A stretch of 32,265 nucleotides of DNA from Chara braunii (lineage: Eukaryota > Streptophyta > Charophyceae > Charales > Characeae), in NCBI GenBank assembly GCA_003427395.1, contig BFEA01000045.1, forward strand, positions 2,213,157 through 2,245,421, given 5' to 3'. The translations under genes were made by a program, and so were the position numbers. Positions within the stretch are counted from its first letter, which is position 1; each line of letters starts with the position of its first letter. The notes below the pieces were generated by a model, which had not been told where the DNA came from, did no database searches, and worked only from the letters and a program-made list of their open reading frames with translations. Below are positions 9,226 through 19,822 of this stretch, in pieces.

Positions 9226-9964
9226 TCAATCGGGGCAATGCCCCTTGGTACTACTAAAGACCACCCGGCCCTTGCGACGGGCCTCCTAGTGGAGGGCCAT
9301 CATGATCCCCCCCCTTTGCCTGGGTCTGACCGCGGCCTGCATTCCAACCGTTCATAGGTGTACCCACCGAGCTTAGGCTTTCGGGTCAGCGGCCGGTCCC
9401 GAAACCAGTACCGGACTCTCCAAAACAAAAATGAGACCGATGGGTAGGGGAGGAAAAAACCACCGGTACTTCCTCGGTCCTGCCAGGCGGGCCCGCGATC
9501 AGACTCCCTTAACAAAACTAAGGGGGATAGCCCCGCGGGACCCTAAACCCCTTAGCTTCTCCAATGCTCCACTGCTCCTGCGCCGTCGCCCGCTGGCCTC
9601 GATCCTCGCACCTCCGTGTCATAAGTCCAATGTCGTAACCTATAGGGCTAAGACCAAGACTGAGACCAGCGCGTGCAGGCTCCTATATAAAATGGTGCAA
9701 CACGACGCTCAGGGCCAAAAAAAAAGGTGGTCCGAGCCTCATCTCCGCCTACAACCAAGCGTGCGGCCGTTAACCACCCTCGCCAGCTTACTCCAACTAC
9801 GCCACGGTTGCCACGCGCCCCCTCCCGTACACCAAACCTACCGCCGGTCAAGCGTGCAGGACAATGCCCAAGCCTTTTAATCCCCCGTCTAATCGCTAAT
9901 AAAAATCAAGTCATTTGGCTATGTCGGTTTCACAATTAAAATACAAGAAAAGGAATCACATGCG
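9226..9964. other. No recognised gene between the U6 copy and the mitochondrial mosaic
   Basis: GC-rich sequence with overlapping open frames on both strands (up to about 149 codons at 9431-9880 on the plus strand). The inferred peptides are rich in R, P and S and match no family I recognise. From about 9900 the composition turns AT-rich as the mitochondrial fragments begin. Confidence 0.45.
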
Positions 9965-10135
9965 CGCCTTAAAACTGCGCGCCCACTCACTGTCCTTAGT
10001 CGAACGATCCTTAGTCTGCGTATGCCTGGTGTAAAATACCATTGTATTCGAGTAGCGAAAGACTCACAAGGAATTCCCAATCGACGTCGAGGCAGATCAA
10101 AATATGGTACCAAAAAACCCCAAATTGAAATATGA
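9965..10135 (+). pseudogene. rps12: 3' part of mitochondrial rps12 (ribosomal protein uS12m)
   Basis: The frame reads [14 protein letters not shown], then [17 protein letters not shown], ending at TGA. P-G-V-K and R-R-R-G-R-S-K-Y-G are diagnostic of the S12 C-terminus, a decoding-centre protein of the small subunit. The preceding segment keeps H-S and T-V-L remnants of the upstream S12 sequence but only with a frameshift, and the first half of the gene is missing. It is a nonfunctional fragment. On its right lies a piece of rps1 in opposite orientation. Confidence 0.8.
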
Positions 10136-10146
10136 ACCGAAAAATC

Positions 10147-10420
10147 TCACAAGTCTCGCTCTTCGAGCCTTTGATTTAAGAGAATTGCATGAAAAACTTT
10201 TCGGCTTTTTCGAAGACTCTTAGGAAGAAAAGCTATATGACCAGCAATTGCTACTGCGTAGCCTCCATTTACTGAATAAAAAAAAAAAAACTTTTACACG
10301 ATTATTGTCACTTCGCCATATTTGTGTTAATTCAGTCCAAACTAGTTTATTTTTGCATTCCTTTTTATTTGCTTAGGCAAAATCGTTTTTGGTTCACCAA
10401 ACACTTCTACATTTTCTACT
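10147..10420 (-). pseudogene. rps1: Fragment of mitochondrial rps1 (ribosomal protein bS1m)
   Basis: On the minus strand, three segments in different frames read V-E-V-F-G-E-P-K-T-I-L-P-K, then K-L-V-W-T-E-L-T-Q-I-W-R-S-D-N-N-R-V-K, then V-N-G-G-Y-A-V-A-I-A-G-H and F-L-P-K-S-L-R-K-S-R-K-V-F. The last two form the S1-type RNA-binding fold seen in the short mitochondrial S1 of charophytes and bryophytes. At least two frameshifts, one at a poly-A/T run near 10270, show it is dead. It directly adjoins a minus-strand LSU rRNA piece. Presence of rps1 favours a streptophyte alga or early land plant as the source. Confidence 0.75.
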
Positions 10421-10735
10421 CCAAAAAGCGCCTTAGTATACTCTACTTGTTCACCTGTGTCGGTTTGGGGTACGGTTCAATCTACAATTGATTCTAGAAG
10501 TTTTTTCCCGGAAATTGAGGCCCTGTCCAATCATCTAATTTTGTTTTGTTCAGTAGCGCTAGCTTAATTCAAATTTCGTCACTTTCTAGTACCCATCGGC
10601 GCCGGCTTTCGGGGTTTCCTTAGGGACCAATTCACTCTGCGTAGATTGACTGAACGTAGAAACCCTTGAACTTTCGGCCAGATCTTCGCAGTGAGCCTTT
10701 TTATCCGCAACCTGCGGCGGTTGCCCTCTCTATCG
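10421..10735 (-). rRNA. rrnL: Partial mitochondrial LSU (23S-like) rRNA, central part, pseudogene fragment
   Basis: Read on the minus strand it contains GTACCCCAAACCGACACAGG, a near-universal 23S segment, followed by TAGAGTATACTAAGGCGC. Upstream in the rRNA are the GGTCCCTAAGG and CCGAAAG elements matching the bacterial region around helices 48-55. Only a few hundred bases of a gene of nearly 3 kb are present, and internal segments are shortened. The 3' end of the same rRNA lies in the opposite orientation at 13357-13515. It is part of the mitochondrial mosaic and cannot give a functional rRNA. Confidence 0.85.
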
Positions 10736-10786
10736 ACGACCCTCTATTGACAATGCTCTTCAGTCGCATGACAAATTTCTCAATCC

Positions 10787-11227
10787 TTTTTTAACTGGAT
10801 TTTATTCGAAGGATGTGATCTTAGAACTTATACTAAATATACCATAAGTGGTAATTTGGCTTTTTGGCTTGGAAGTCTTTCTGTATTTTTGACTTCTTAT
10901 TATTCTTTTCGTTTACTTTTTTTCACTTTTCTTGATCCAACCAATGCTTTTAAGCGAGACATCGAAAAATGTCATGATGATCCTACTCTGATGGCAATCC
11001 CTTTAATACTTTTGGCTTTTGGAAGTCTTTTTGTAGGATATTTGGCCAAAGATATGATGATTGGTTTAGGTACTCGTTTTTGGGCAAATTCTATTCTCAT
11101 ACTACAAAAAAAAAAAATTATGTTTTCGGCAGAATTTGCCACTCCAAGAATGATGAAACTAATACCCATTTTGTTAAGTGCAATAGGCGCATTTTTGGCG
11201 TATCGTGTTAATTTTTGTGCAAATCAA

Positions 11228-11230
<3 letters not shown>
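10787..11230 (+). pseudogene. nad5: Internal/C-terminal fragment of mitochondrial nad5 (complex I subunit 5)
   Basis: The reading begins [14 protein letters not shown], shifts frame near 10835-10850, and continues [40 protein letters not shown] and I-G-A-F-L-A-Y. These are conserved in NAD5, the antiporter-like proton-pumping membrane subunit of NADH dehydrogenase. Hydrophobic helices are evident. Roughly 145 of about 670 residues survive. The frameshift, an A-run near 11105 and the abrupt join to inverted cox1 DNA mark it as a pseudogene. Confidence 0.9.
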
Positions 11231-11620
<390 letters not shown>

Positions 11621-11797
11621 GAAATCTACCCAAACCAAGCTTCTCAAAACAAAATACAGACTTTGATTCAAGCGCGTAAAACAGAATTATCGTACTTTTG
11701 TAGTGATTTCATACTTGAACAAGTCCGAGTCTATTATGTTCGATATGAGAAAGATTGGATTCGGTGTGAATTTGGTCGTTGCCCACGAAATGGATAA
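11621..11797 (+). pseudogene. Group II intron reverse transcriptase fragment fused to nad4L, right copy
   Basis: Downstream of the nad4L residues the frame reads [16 protein letters not shown], then [15 protein letters not shown]. This resembles the domain around the Y-A-D-D active site of group II intron maturase/reverse transcriptases, with A-D-D changed to E-K-D. It shares sequence with 1231-1464, which lies in opposite orientation. Both carry E-K-D, so the change probably predates the duplication. A stop follows soon after. No intron RNA domain V could be identified. Confidence 0.6.
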
Positions 11798-11985
11798 CAA
11801 TTGAAACCGGATGCAAGGCCTTCCTATGCTGCGATGCTCAGTTGACTCCTGCAAGTTAGTTTCACTTTGAAGAAAGTGCATATATCCAAAACATGGTTGT
11901 GGCTCATTTCCTTTGAGGAAACCTTGAAGTCTTCCATAGGGTTCGCCGGTTGCCGGGTCTCCCTCTCACTGACAGAATCAGACAG

Positions 11986-11986
11986 A

Positions 11987-12047
<61 letters not shown>

Positions 12048-12052
12048 ACAGA

Positions 12053-12086
<34 letters not shown>

Positions 12087-12276
12087 GTGTGAGTGCCTTC
12101 CTGTCAATGAGTCTCCCTCTCTCCCTCTCTCTCTCTCCCTCTTTTACCTCTCTTTCTCTTTCTGAAATGCCCTTTCTCTCCTTCTCTCTATCTTTCTCCC
12201 TCAGTGTTTCTCTCACTCTCCATCTATCTATCTATCTATCTATCGTTCTCAATCTCTTAGAGTCTCTCTCTCTCTT

Positions 12277-12317
<41 letters not shown>
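11986..12317. repeat. CT and ATCT microsatellites
   Basis: Runs of CT (about 12055-12082 and 12262-12315) and ATCT (about 12001-12046 and 12222-12243) with pyrimidine-rich DNA between them. Long low-complexity open frames rich in S and L result from the repeat and are not genes. It separates the nad4L/intron fragment from the cox2 fragment and is filler of non-mitochondrial character. Confidence 0.9.
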
Positions 12318-12319
<2 letters not shown>

Positions 12320-12465
12320 GAGAACAACCAAACAAATTATACAAAGGAGCGTTAGCTGTAGTTTGAGAATCTGTTCGACTTCAGATAGGTGATCGTAGGC
12401 GCCAGTCGTTCTATTCTTTTTTAAAAGAACCGGCCCATCAACAAAACGAGAACATACAATACAAA

Positions 12466-12570
12466 ATGAAAAATGAATGGTTATTTCAGATTGCTTATAT
12501 GGACACTGCAGAGCCTTGGCAATACGGATTTCAAGATGCAGCCACTCCTATGATGCAAGGAATTATTGAG
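12466..12570 (+). pseudogene. cox2: 5' end of mitochondrial cox2 (cytochrome c oxidase subunit 2)
   Basis: An ATG opens a frame containing [19 protein letters not shown] and M-M-Q-G-I-I-E. This is the conserved N-terminal stretch of COX2, the CuA-bearing subunit of complex IV. About 35 codons remain before the match ends abruptly at unrelated DNA (12571-12700). The start matches the expected N-terminus and the upstream 12355-12465 may be its leader. It lacks both the membrane anchor and the copper domain, so it is a dead fragment. Confidence 0.9.
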
Positions 12571-12699
12571 TGCACCCAAGTCGCAGATCTCGATTGCAGG
12601 GCGGCTCCAACTCTGCCACACCATCTCAAGTTGGCCCAGGCCAAGGGTGTGAGCTACACGCGCGTGGTATGCCTAGTGATAGGTCATGCCTGAAAGCAG

Positions 12700-12976
12700 C
12701 ACGCGAAGTTGTGAAGCAAGTCGCATATCATATCAAGGAATTGAAGCGGCGCGTCGTGCCATCACCACGAAATTTCAGAGAAATGGTAAAATATGGGTGA
12801 GAGTTTTTTCAGATATTTCTATTACCAGCAAACCTACAGAAGTAAGGATGGGAAAAGGAAAAGGAAACCCTACAGGTTGGATTGCTAGTGTTTCCCAAGG
12901 ACAAATTATTTTTGAAATGGATGGTGTTAGTTTATCAAATGCTCAAGCAGCTGCTACTTTAGCTTCACACACCTGA
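12700..12976 (+). pseudogene. rpl16: Mitochondrial rpl16, C-terminal two-thirds (ribosomal protein uL16m)
   Basis: The frame carries E-A-S-R-I-S-Y-Q, I-E-A-A-R-R-A-I, K-I-W-V-R-V-F, K-P-T-E-V-R-M-G-K-G-K-G-N-P and F-E-M-D-G-V-S. These are the signature motifs of L16, which contacts the peptidyl-transferase centre and the 5S rRNA. The 5' part is absent. The frame is open for about 85 codons of match but loses the authentic end, closing with A-S-H-T-stop where the sequence joins an inverted copy of the rpl14 start. The missing tail appears separately at 13089-13144 on the other strand. Confidence 0.9.
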
Positions 12977-13022
12977 ATATTATCAGACACCAGTAAATAT
13001 GTTCCAACAGTAATCACACTCT
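12975..13022 (-). pseudogene. rpl14: 5' tip of mitochondrial rpl14, inverted copy
   Basis: On the minus strand the frame reads V-I-T-V-G-T-Y-L, then S-D-N, matching the better-preserved copy at 994-1083. The spacer with GGCTCGAAGAG on its 5' side is also shared. It is too short to be functional, and it abuts rpl16 head-on. Confidence 0.7.
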
Positions 13023-13088
13023 TCGAGCCTTTTTTTTTTACTACTGTTTATTTGTTTTTGTGTTTTGCATTGATTGACTCTGAGCTAA

Positions 13089-13144
13089 TTACGACCATTG
13101 AACAAACTTGGTGGACAAACATAATTTATGTGAAGCTAAAGTAA
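13089..13144 (-). pseudogene. rpl16: 3' end of mitochondrial rpl16, inverted copy
   Basis: On the minus strand the codons read A-S-H-K-L-C-L-S-T-K-F-V-Q-W-S-stop, the conventional L16 C-terminus, followed by the same spacer as 925-993. A short inverted repeat with the plus-strand rpl16 fragment (around 12953-12969 versus 13130-13146) brings the two L16 pieces head to head. It lacks the body of the gene. Confidence 0.78.
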
Positions 13145-13272
13145 CAACACACTATAATTACCATAACAGATTCTTTTGGAGATACCAAATCTTGGTCCTC
13201 TTTTGGTTCTTGTTTTATAGTACGTGTGATAAATTGAGAAGCGGCTTGTTTCATTTCATGTGTTGACAACAT
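13145..13272 (-). pseudogene. Unidentified open frame, possible start of a mitochondrial gene
   Basis: A minus-strand ATG opens M-L-S-T-H-E-M-K-Q-A-A-S-Q-F, continuing charged (P-K-E-D-Q-D-L-V) for about 40 codons before it runs into the rpl16 tail. The base composition matches the mitochondrial pieces around it. I do not recognise the protein. It could be a mitochondrial or unrelated open frame. The divergent neighbour nad1 starts about 20 bp away on the other strand. Confidence 0.35.
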
Positions 13273-13292
13273 CTAAAAAAACAACAAACAAA

Positions 13293-13356
13293 ATGAAATT
13301 GCATATAATTGGCATTTTAGCCAAAATACTTGGAATAATAATACCACTTTTACTAC
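13293..13356 (+). pseudogene. nad1: 5' end of mitochondrial nad1 (complex I subunit 1)
   Basis: An ATG opens M-K-L-H-I-I-G-I-L-A-K-I-L-G-I-I-I-P-L-L, the N-terminal helix of NAD1, the membrane subunit at the quinone site of complex I. The form resembles that of bryophyte and charophyte mitochondria. About 21 codons survive, after which the sequence joins the 3' end of LSU rRNA. The start is supported by the family N-terminus. It is a fragment only. Confidence 0.75.
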
Positions 13357-13515
13357 CGTTGGTGATTTGAAGAGAACTGAGAGAAGCCATCCCTAGTACG
13401 AGAGGACTGGGATGGGTCGACCTATGGTGGACCGGTTGTCATGATAGTGGCATTGCCGGGTAGTTACGTTGGTATGCGAGAACCGCTGAAAGCATATAAG
13501 CGGGAAACCCCCGCG
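13357..13515 (+). rRNA. rrnL: Partial mitochondrial LSU rRNA, 3' domain VI (sarcin-ricin loop), pseudogene fragment
   Basis: Contains CTAGTACGAGAGGACTGGGA, the sarcin-ricin loop bound by elongation factors, then CCGGTTGTCATGATAGTGGC, ATTGCCGGGTAG and GCTGAAAGCATATAAGCGGG, all in the order found at the end of 23S-like rRNA. The match ends near 13515. It is in the opposite orientation to the central LSU piece at 10421-10735, so it is not part of one gene. It marks the right edge of the recognised mitochondrial mosaic. Confidence 0.92.
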
Positions 13516-15641
13516 TCCCGCGCCGATACTCCAAAATTTCCGAATTAGTCAAACTTTCTGTCACTTGTAAAAAACAGTGCGGATATCCTTGTCAGGGTAT
13601 TAGCGCCGACAACTTATCGAACCATATTAAGCGACGTCCCCGTCGCTTCGCCAAATCAGAAAGCTATAAATTCATCCACTCTCCAAATGCTGACGATAAA
13701 GGAACCAATCCGATTAGCCGACGGACTCAGGTTCGAGGCCTCCATCAAACTGTGCCAACACAACTGTATGCTGCCGGGGTTTTAACCTGGGTCTCCATTG
13801 TCCTGACACTAGGACGCATCGGTACTACATCATAAGTTTCAAAGACCCTCATAACCATCCTCTCCCCTTTGTCCTAGACAAACGCTAGCTTCTCGTTGAG
13901 TGTCCCAGTTAGTCTCTTCCCTGTAAACAGGGCCATAACTAGGGATGCGGGCCTTAACCGAGACCTTAGAAGGTACTCTCGCCTTCCTCCCAAAAGTCCT
14001 CACAATCAAACACACATACATATATACACTTAAATCTCATCTCAACTCTTTCTGCAGTTTAGTACAGAAATGCTAGGTCTCCTCCTGGCCCACCATAGTC
14101 TGGTTGATTGAGCCAGATCTACGGCCCACCGTGTTGTTATCTTAGAGGCAGTGCCTTCACTGGTTACGCAACGATAGGCTTTCTCCTGATAAGCATTCAA
14201 TCAGGACTACCCAAAAGACTTCGACAAACTCGACTCATATCCCCGCCATCCCGCCGGAGTAATTCCCTGAGGCGTGCATACCTCTTGAACTCTTACTCCT
14301 TCGGTAGACGTGGGCCCGCCGCGAGGTTGTGCCGGTCAGCAGCCATCCGCTAGGGGTTGTGCCCTCGCGGCACTAAACTTTACCGCTTAGCTTGGTCTTC
14401 CTCAATATGCCTTAGGATAAACACAAGTGTCTAGACGGTGCGTCACAAAACAGACCACCGACCCACTGCGGGACTACGCAGGGGTCTGCCTCAGTTTTTA
14501 AAGGTGTTTACCAGCTCCCTGTGGGACAACACAGAGAGCACGACACCCTTCTCACAATCACAAACAAAATCACCGCCAGGTTCACAAGGTCGTGGTCCCC
14601 TGACTTGATCAGAGACAGCAAACCACACATCCTAATAACATCTACCAAATGCACTGACTTGCAACATGCTCAGTTCCACCAATAATCCAAACCGTTTTTC
14701 TAATCCTTCTCCTCAGACTTTATCAACTCAAGCTCTGTTTTCCATGCCATTAAATTTTTTACCCACCTTTTAACTTATTAAAGGTGCCTCTCACAATAGG
14801 TCTCCCAGCCATCCCTTCCCTCTCTAGGATGAATTTCCACGCGACCTTTTTAAAACACCTTCCTTTTGAAGATGAAGGTCTTCCAATAAACAATATTACC
14901 ACCTTCCCAATTTGAAGGGGTCTCAATCCATAAAACAACTCAAACTGAGAGGCCAACTTATGGGTCCTCTTCACAACTCATCAATAAACATTTGGCATGG
15001 TAAAGCATCCGAGCCTCAAAGGCGCATAAATCCCGTAGGATTCTCACTGTTTTTCACAAACAGGCTGCACTCCTCCTCCTTATACTCTGCCCCATCATCT
15101 GCTCATAAGCAGGTCGCATGAGTATACCGGAGGGTAGGCAGCTTTACAGTTTCATATTCATAGACACATGAGATGCATCCCACACATCTCTCACACAAAG
15201 CCATCATACATCAGGATAAAACTACACATGTGAGAGCGATCGTGATCGTCATAAAGGCAAGCCTCATAAGGTTTCAACTTATAGTACATTTGGGGGCAAA
15301 ATGTCCTCCTCAAAAACTTGATACAAGTCCTCAACATCGTCCCACTCATCTGAGTAGAGCTCATGTCCTCGATGTACAAAGTCACACAGTATACTCAAGG
15401 ACACGAATGAATCCCAACCACACAAGTCACAACATAACTACGTACTCGCACATGTTACTCGATCTGAATGGCATTTTCTAATCTTCACAAAAAGAAAAAT
15501 CCCCAAGCCCGTCAAGTACCATAACCTACATAGGTACAATTAGACAGGACTCACATGACGGACTCAAGGTATGTACAACTCTAACCCATCCTTTATGTAC
15601 AAAGGGCCCTAACCCTACTTGGCTCATAGACAAACCAGTCC
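13516..15641. other. No recognised gene; possible decayed retroelement 3' region
   Basis: No RNA or protein family is secure here. A short minus-strand frame at 14759-14974 contains K-L-A-S-Q-F-E-L-F-Y-G-L-R-P, which looks vaguely like retroelement protein sequence but cannot be assigned. The sequence lies downstream of the element's third reading frame in its sense. A weak tRNA-like fold at 13767-13834 was examined and rejected. Confidence 0.4.
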
Positions 15642-18258
15642 CTACTCACTCATCTCCTCCTGGTTTTGCCTATACAGCTGAGCTCTACCCCCATCTGCAG
15701 TCCGCTCTACTATTCTACCCTGTCTATCGTACATCCTCCCATCCTCTTCATTAACTCTTCCTGCAGCCTTGTCCGCGAGGAACTTCGTACACTCAAGGGC
15801 CCTATGCATGCCGTCCGAAAATAGAAACACATATTTTCCGACTTCCTCTGAAACTTCTTCTTCTTCTTCCCATGTGGAGATGAGGACTGGGAAGCGACTG
15901 TCATGGCAGGATGGCTCGTGGCTTCCTGCTGCTGCTGCCCAGAGACATGCCCTCCTGAATCTGTCCCTGTGGCCCAAGAACCCAATTGGGCTCTCAACTC
16001 TCCCATCTCTGGCACGCGCTTAGGAGTATCCAGTCTCTGAGGTCTCTCTAGTGGCATATCCACCTCCATTGCAGCTACCAACTCGTCCCGGCGCGACACC
16101 TCCCTCTTTTCTGCCTTAGGCTGACTAGGTACCATTGCCTCTGTAAGGGTGCCTCCCTGTACCTCTAGCAGGATTACAAGGGAGTCCTCTGCAGACCCTT
16201 CCTCAGCATGTGCGGGCTGAGATCCCTGAGTTGGCCCCTCAACAGGAGCCTCAAATAGCATAGGGGCCTCCTGCTGCGAGGCTAACTCTGTGGGGGTCTT
16301 AAACTCAAAGCTCCCCTCTTCAACCTTCCTCTTCGTCTCCGCCTCGGCCGGTTCCAGGAATACCTTTTTCAGTTTTTCCTGCTGAGAAGACCCTCTTGCG
16401 CCTCCCTGGCCAAATAGTCCCTTCATTCCCTCACCCTGAATGCCGTATCTACTATGCTCAGTCCAATCGACCACCTTGGTAGCCGAAAGCCTCTCTACTG
16501 CAGCCGCCATGTCTTGGAGCCTCTTCTCCCATTCAACTTCCTTGGCTTCCATGCGCGTCCTCCAGGCCAGGTTTTCAGCCTTTTCTTCTGCAAGCTGAGT
16601 AGTCAACTGCTCCACTTCCTTACTTCTGATCGCCAGTTCGTGACTGAGTAAGGTGTATCGGTGGAAGGATGTGGTCGCCGCCTGGCATATCCTCCTATCC
16701 ACCCGCTCGATTGCCATCCTGGCGGTGGAAAGTCCCAAATCTCCTACCTCTCTCGCCTCATCCGCCCTGTCGTCGGCCTGCCCCGTCTCTTGCAACCTCT
16801 GGCGGGCTGCATCCCTCCTACTCTCCTATCTGGCCCACATCTCGTTGCTCCTTTGCTCACTCGTCCTGCGATCGACTGGCGGTGCCGGCTCTACCCCTGC
16901 AGCCTCCATCTCGTTCTTTCGTATATCTCAGCTAGGCATGCTTGCACCCTGGCAGACTTCTCCTCCGCAATTTCTCTTTGTGGCCTCCCTGCCGGCGCTC
17001 CGTGGGTACCTCGAGCAAAAGCCTCGGTACGTTTCCCTCTCTCAGCACGCGGCGACCCTAGGGATGGTTCACTCGGGGCGGGCATCTCAATATCAGGGTG
17101 CTTGGACGTGTGCGCAGGCAACCGAGAATCAATAGTCGCGCGGGTCTCAGCTCTCCACCCCTCCTCTGGCCTCTCCGTTACTGCCATTTGTCTGGGCAAC
17201 GTAATATCCTCCTGCGGGGTTATCGGAACCTTACCACTGTCTGCTTCAGGAATTCCTTCCGGCCAGGGCTGCTGCACCTGCTCTGGGGCCGGGGTAGGAG
17301 GAGGAGTATCTTCTTCAACTGTAATGACCTCCTCAACCTGTGGTTCCTGTCGCTCGTGTAACTCGGCCTCTGGCTCAGGGCCCTGCGGCTCCCCCATTGG
17401 TGGCTCAACCGGATCCATGCTCAATTGTGGGGCCCCCCACTGAGATGCGTTAAGATGGGCCTCTAGACTCCTAAATGGCGTCTCTGACGGTCCACCCTCT
17501 TCTCGCTCCGGCGATCGCAACGACGGTCCCTGCAGATCACTGCTGGTGATCGGACGAAACTCCACTTGCCTAAGTTCACAAGCAGGGAACGACTCCACCG
17601 CTTGAGCGGGCACCACTGACTCCTCCGCACGCCGCGCCAAGGCCTTCCGGCTTCCCCTTGTCGCGATGGTCTCCCTTGGTTCAGGATCCCTCATCCTTTT
17701 ACTCCTTCGCCTCCTCTTGACCCTAGGCTCTGGCCTCTCAGGCTCTGGCTGTCGGAACGCCTGTCTCAACTGAGCCTGACAGTCCTCCCAATCGCTTGCC
17801 CTATCCCGGATCTGTCTCGCCACTGGCCTCTCTGCCCTTCTGGTCCAAAGGAGCAATGTCTGCATCCACTCCTCCCGCACAATTCCCTGATCGCGCATAT
17901 ACGGCTCGTAGGCTGGAATGAACTCCTCTACATTGCCTTCCTCCAATCGGATAGGCAGGCCATGGCGCCCCATCGGCGAAGCCCTCAGCCTCTGCATCCT
18001 CGCCTCAGCATCTGGCCAGGTCACGGATATGTGCGATAGGCTCCTCGAAACGTCCAGCTCCCCTCAGGTTCCGTATCATTTCCAAAGTGGTCCATCCTCT
18101 TCGTGTTGCATGACCCTGATAGGCGTCCAAGAAGAGCTCTATGTTATCATCGTCGAAGACAGGCGTAGACTCTCTCCTGAATGGCCCTCGATGGTCATCT
18201 CCTCCAGATGCTCCTAGGGGTCTCTGCCGTGGCCGTGCATCCCTCTCGCCCCTCTGCA
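15642..18258 (-). pseudogene. Third retrotransposon reading frame, Gag-like, frameshifted
   Basis: Three overlapping frames on the minus strand join into one protein of roughly 850 residues if frameshifts near 18015, 16895 and 15835 are allowed for. The N-terminal part has D-D-D-N-I-E-L-F-L-D-A-Y and, further on, N-V-E-E-F-I-P-A-Y-E-P-Y-M with R-A-E-R-P-V-A-R-Q-I-R-D, helical segments reminiscent of Gag capsid. A long acidic, proline-rich stretch follows, then a coiled coil (L-T-T-Q-L-A-E-E-K-A-E-N) and a C-terminal knuckle-like C-x2-F-x4-H-x4-C, interrupted by a frameshift and with the second Cys replaced by Phe. It follows integrase, where Ty3 elements sometimes carry an extra ORF. A nucleic-acid-binding structural role is inferred. 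Confidence 0.55.
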
Positions 18259-18460
18259 TGACTGTCTTCGAAAAGTCAGATCTGCACAACAGGCGAGTGG
18301 AAGCAAACAGGCACACAGTAGAGTCAGCAAGCAGGTCCATCAGATCCACAGCGATACATAACCTAGACACACCTATCCTTTTTATCCTTCTTTCTAGTCT
18401 AACCAGGCCATGCGATACTTTTAGACAAGAGTTTATCATGAGGGGTATAGGGCCATTTAC

Positions 18461-19822
18461 CTATTCCCTGGCCACAAATTTCTTCAACCTTGTCCCTGAC
18501 ACCCAATCCTTCCATTCAATTCCGTCCGACTCCTCGATCTGGTAGGCTCCGAACTCGCCGCATCGCACGATCCTGTAGGGTCCCAACCACCGTTTGTCGA
18601 GTTTCCTCGACCATTGCTTCTCCAAAAGAGGAATCGTATAGCAACACGACGTCCCCAACTGCCAAAGGTTCCGCTCGCGCCATCTGGTCCCACCACATCT
18701 TATCCTCCATGCGGCTCCTCTCCACCTGATTGGAGGCCACCCGTATCCTTTCTTCAACAGCACCCACCTGTCGTGCCCGAATATCGAGCAACTTGTCGAA
18801 AGAAAGGTTGGTCTCCAAGTCTTGGCGCCTTCAGGTCTTCAGGAAACTTTATATGGGAAAGGAGGCATGCCTCACATACCACAGAGTGGCCGGCGCGTCC
18901 TTAGTAGTCCTCTTTACCGTGACATTCTCAACGAAGAGGGCCGCTCACAGGAACTTCGGCCACTGACCGGGTCTACCTTCTGTCCACTTAGCTAGAAGAT
19001 TCGTGATAGTGCTATGTCCTCTTTCCACCGGTTTGCTTGGGGATGTGCAGCGGTAGCATAATTCGCCACTACTCCATACCCTGCAAGCAACGTGTGCACC
19101 TCTCTGCAAATAAACTCCGATCCTCGATCCATCACAAACTCCTTGACGAAAGGGTAGCGTAGGTAATACTCCTCGATGCAGCTTGCCAAAACTGGGCCGG
19201 ACTTCGTGCGAATGGCCCGACCGTCCACAAACCCAGTAAGGTTGTCTCGCGCGTCGAAGATATAGTTATATCCATTCTCCGCAACTAGTATGAAGAGCAG
19301 ATCCAAATGTACAACTGCGCCCACTTCTCTCTCCAACCTTGGGTGTAGGGGTTCCCCTGGCCTCTGCATTGATCTCTCTTGGCAAGGTACACAGGACTGG
19401 TAGTACTTGATGCCCATGTCCAACATTCCACTCCAGTAATATAGCTCGCCTATTTTAGCGTATGTGGCATTTACCCCTCTGTGCCCTCCTGCTATACCAT
19501 CGTATAATGCTGTGATAATGTTGATCTGTCGGTTCCTCCCACATACAATCCACTTGGGATTCCCGACTTGTCGTTTTATAAACAAATGGCCATCCTGAGC
19601 ACTTGCATCTCTGTCCCTCAATTCACAGGACAGGATTAGCCCCAATTCAAGGTAGATTCCATCATATTCTTCCGCACGAAAAGCTTCCTTGATCTCCCCT
19701 TCCTCAAATTCATCATCCTGACTTTCAGGCACAAAATCCTCGCCTTTAGCCGGATTCAATGAGCCTCTTCTATTGAAGTCCCCCTGCAGAAGCGTATTCG
19801 TGAGGAGATACATCCCTCCCAT
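18461..19822 (-). pseudogene. pol: Integrase domain of pol, with stops and a frameshift
   Basis: The zinc-binding region has G-G-H-R-G-V-N-A-T-Y and C-V-P-C-Q-E-R (HHCC type). The catalytic core has H-L-D-L-L-F, then M-D-R-G-S-E-F and, 36 residues after that second Asp, the Glu of W-K-E-D, consistent with D,D-35-E. Downstream, after a frameshift near 19020 and in-frame stops near 18930 and 18850, the C-terminal part includes K-R-W-L-G-P-Y-R-I-V, the G-P-Y module that follows the integrase core in many Ty3 elements. The enzyme would insert element cDNA into the genome. It ends about 200 bp before the third frame begins. Confidence 0.85.

Noticed and set aside
10421-10735. Bacterial 23S rRNA or bacterial contamination
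   Set aside because: The adjoining rps1, nad5, cox1, nad4L and cox2 pieces are mitochondrial, so the rRNA is mitochondrial too.
11867-12355. Open frame of 162 codons rich in S, L and I
   Set aside because: It is a translation of CT and ATCT microsatellites.
13767-13834. tRNA-like cloverleaf on the minus strand (acceptor stem TATGATG/CAGCATA, T-arm CCAGG/CCCGG)
   Set aside because: The D-arm region is about seven bases too short, the anticodon loop has six bases and no U33, and the acceptor and T stems each have a mismatch. Probably chance or a very decayed relic.
16661-17443. Open frame of 260 codons on the plus strand
   Set aside because: It lies opposite the better-supported minus-strand third frame of the retroelement and is a shadow of its GC-rich codons.
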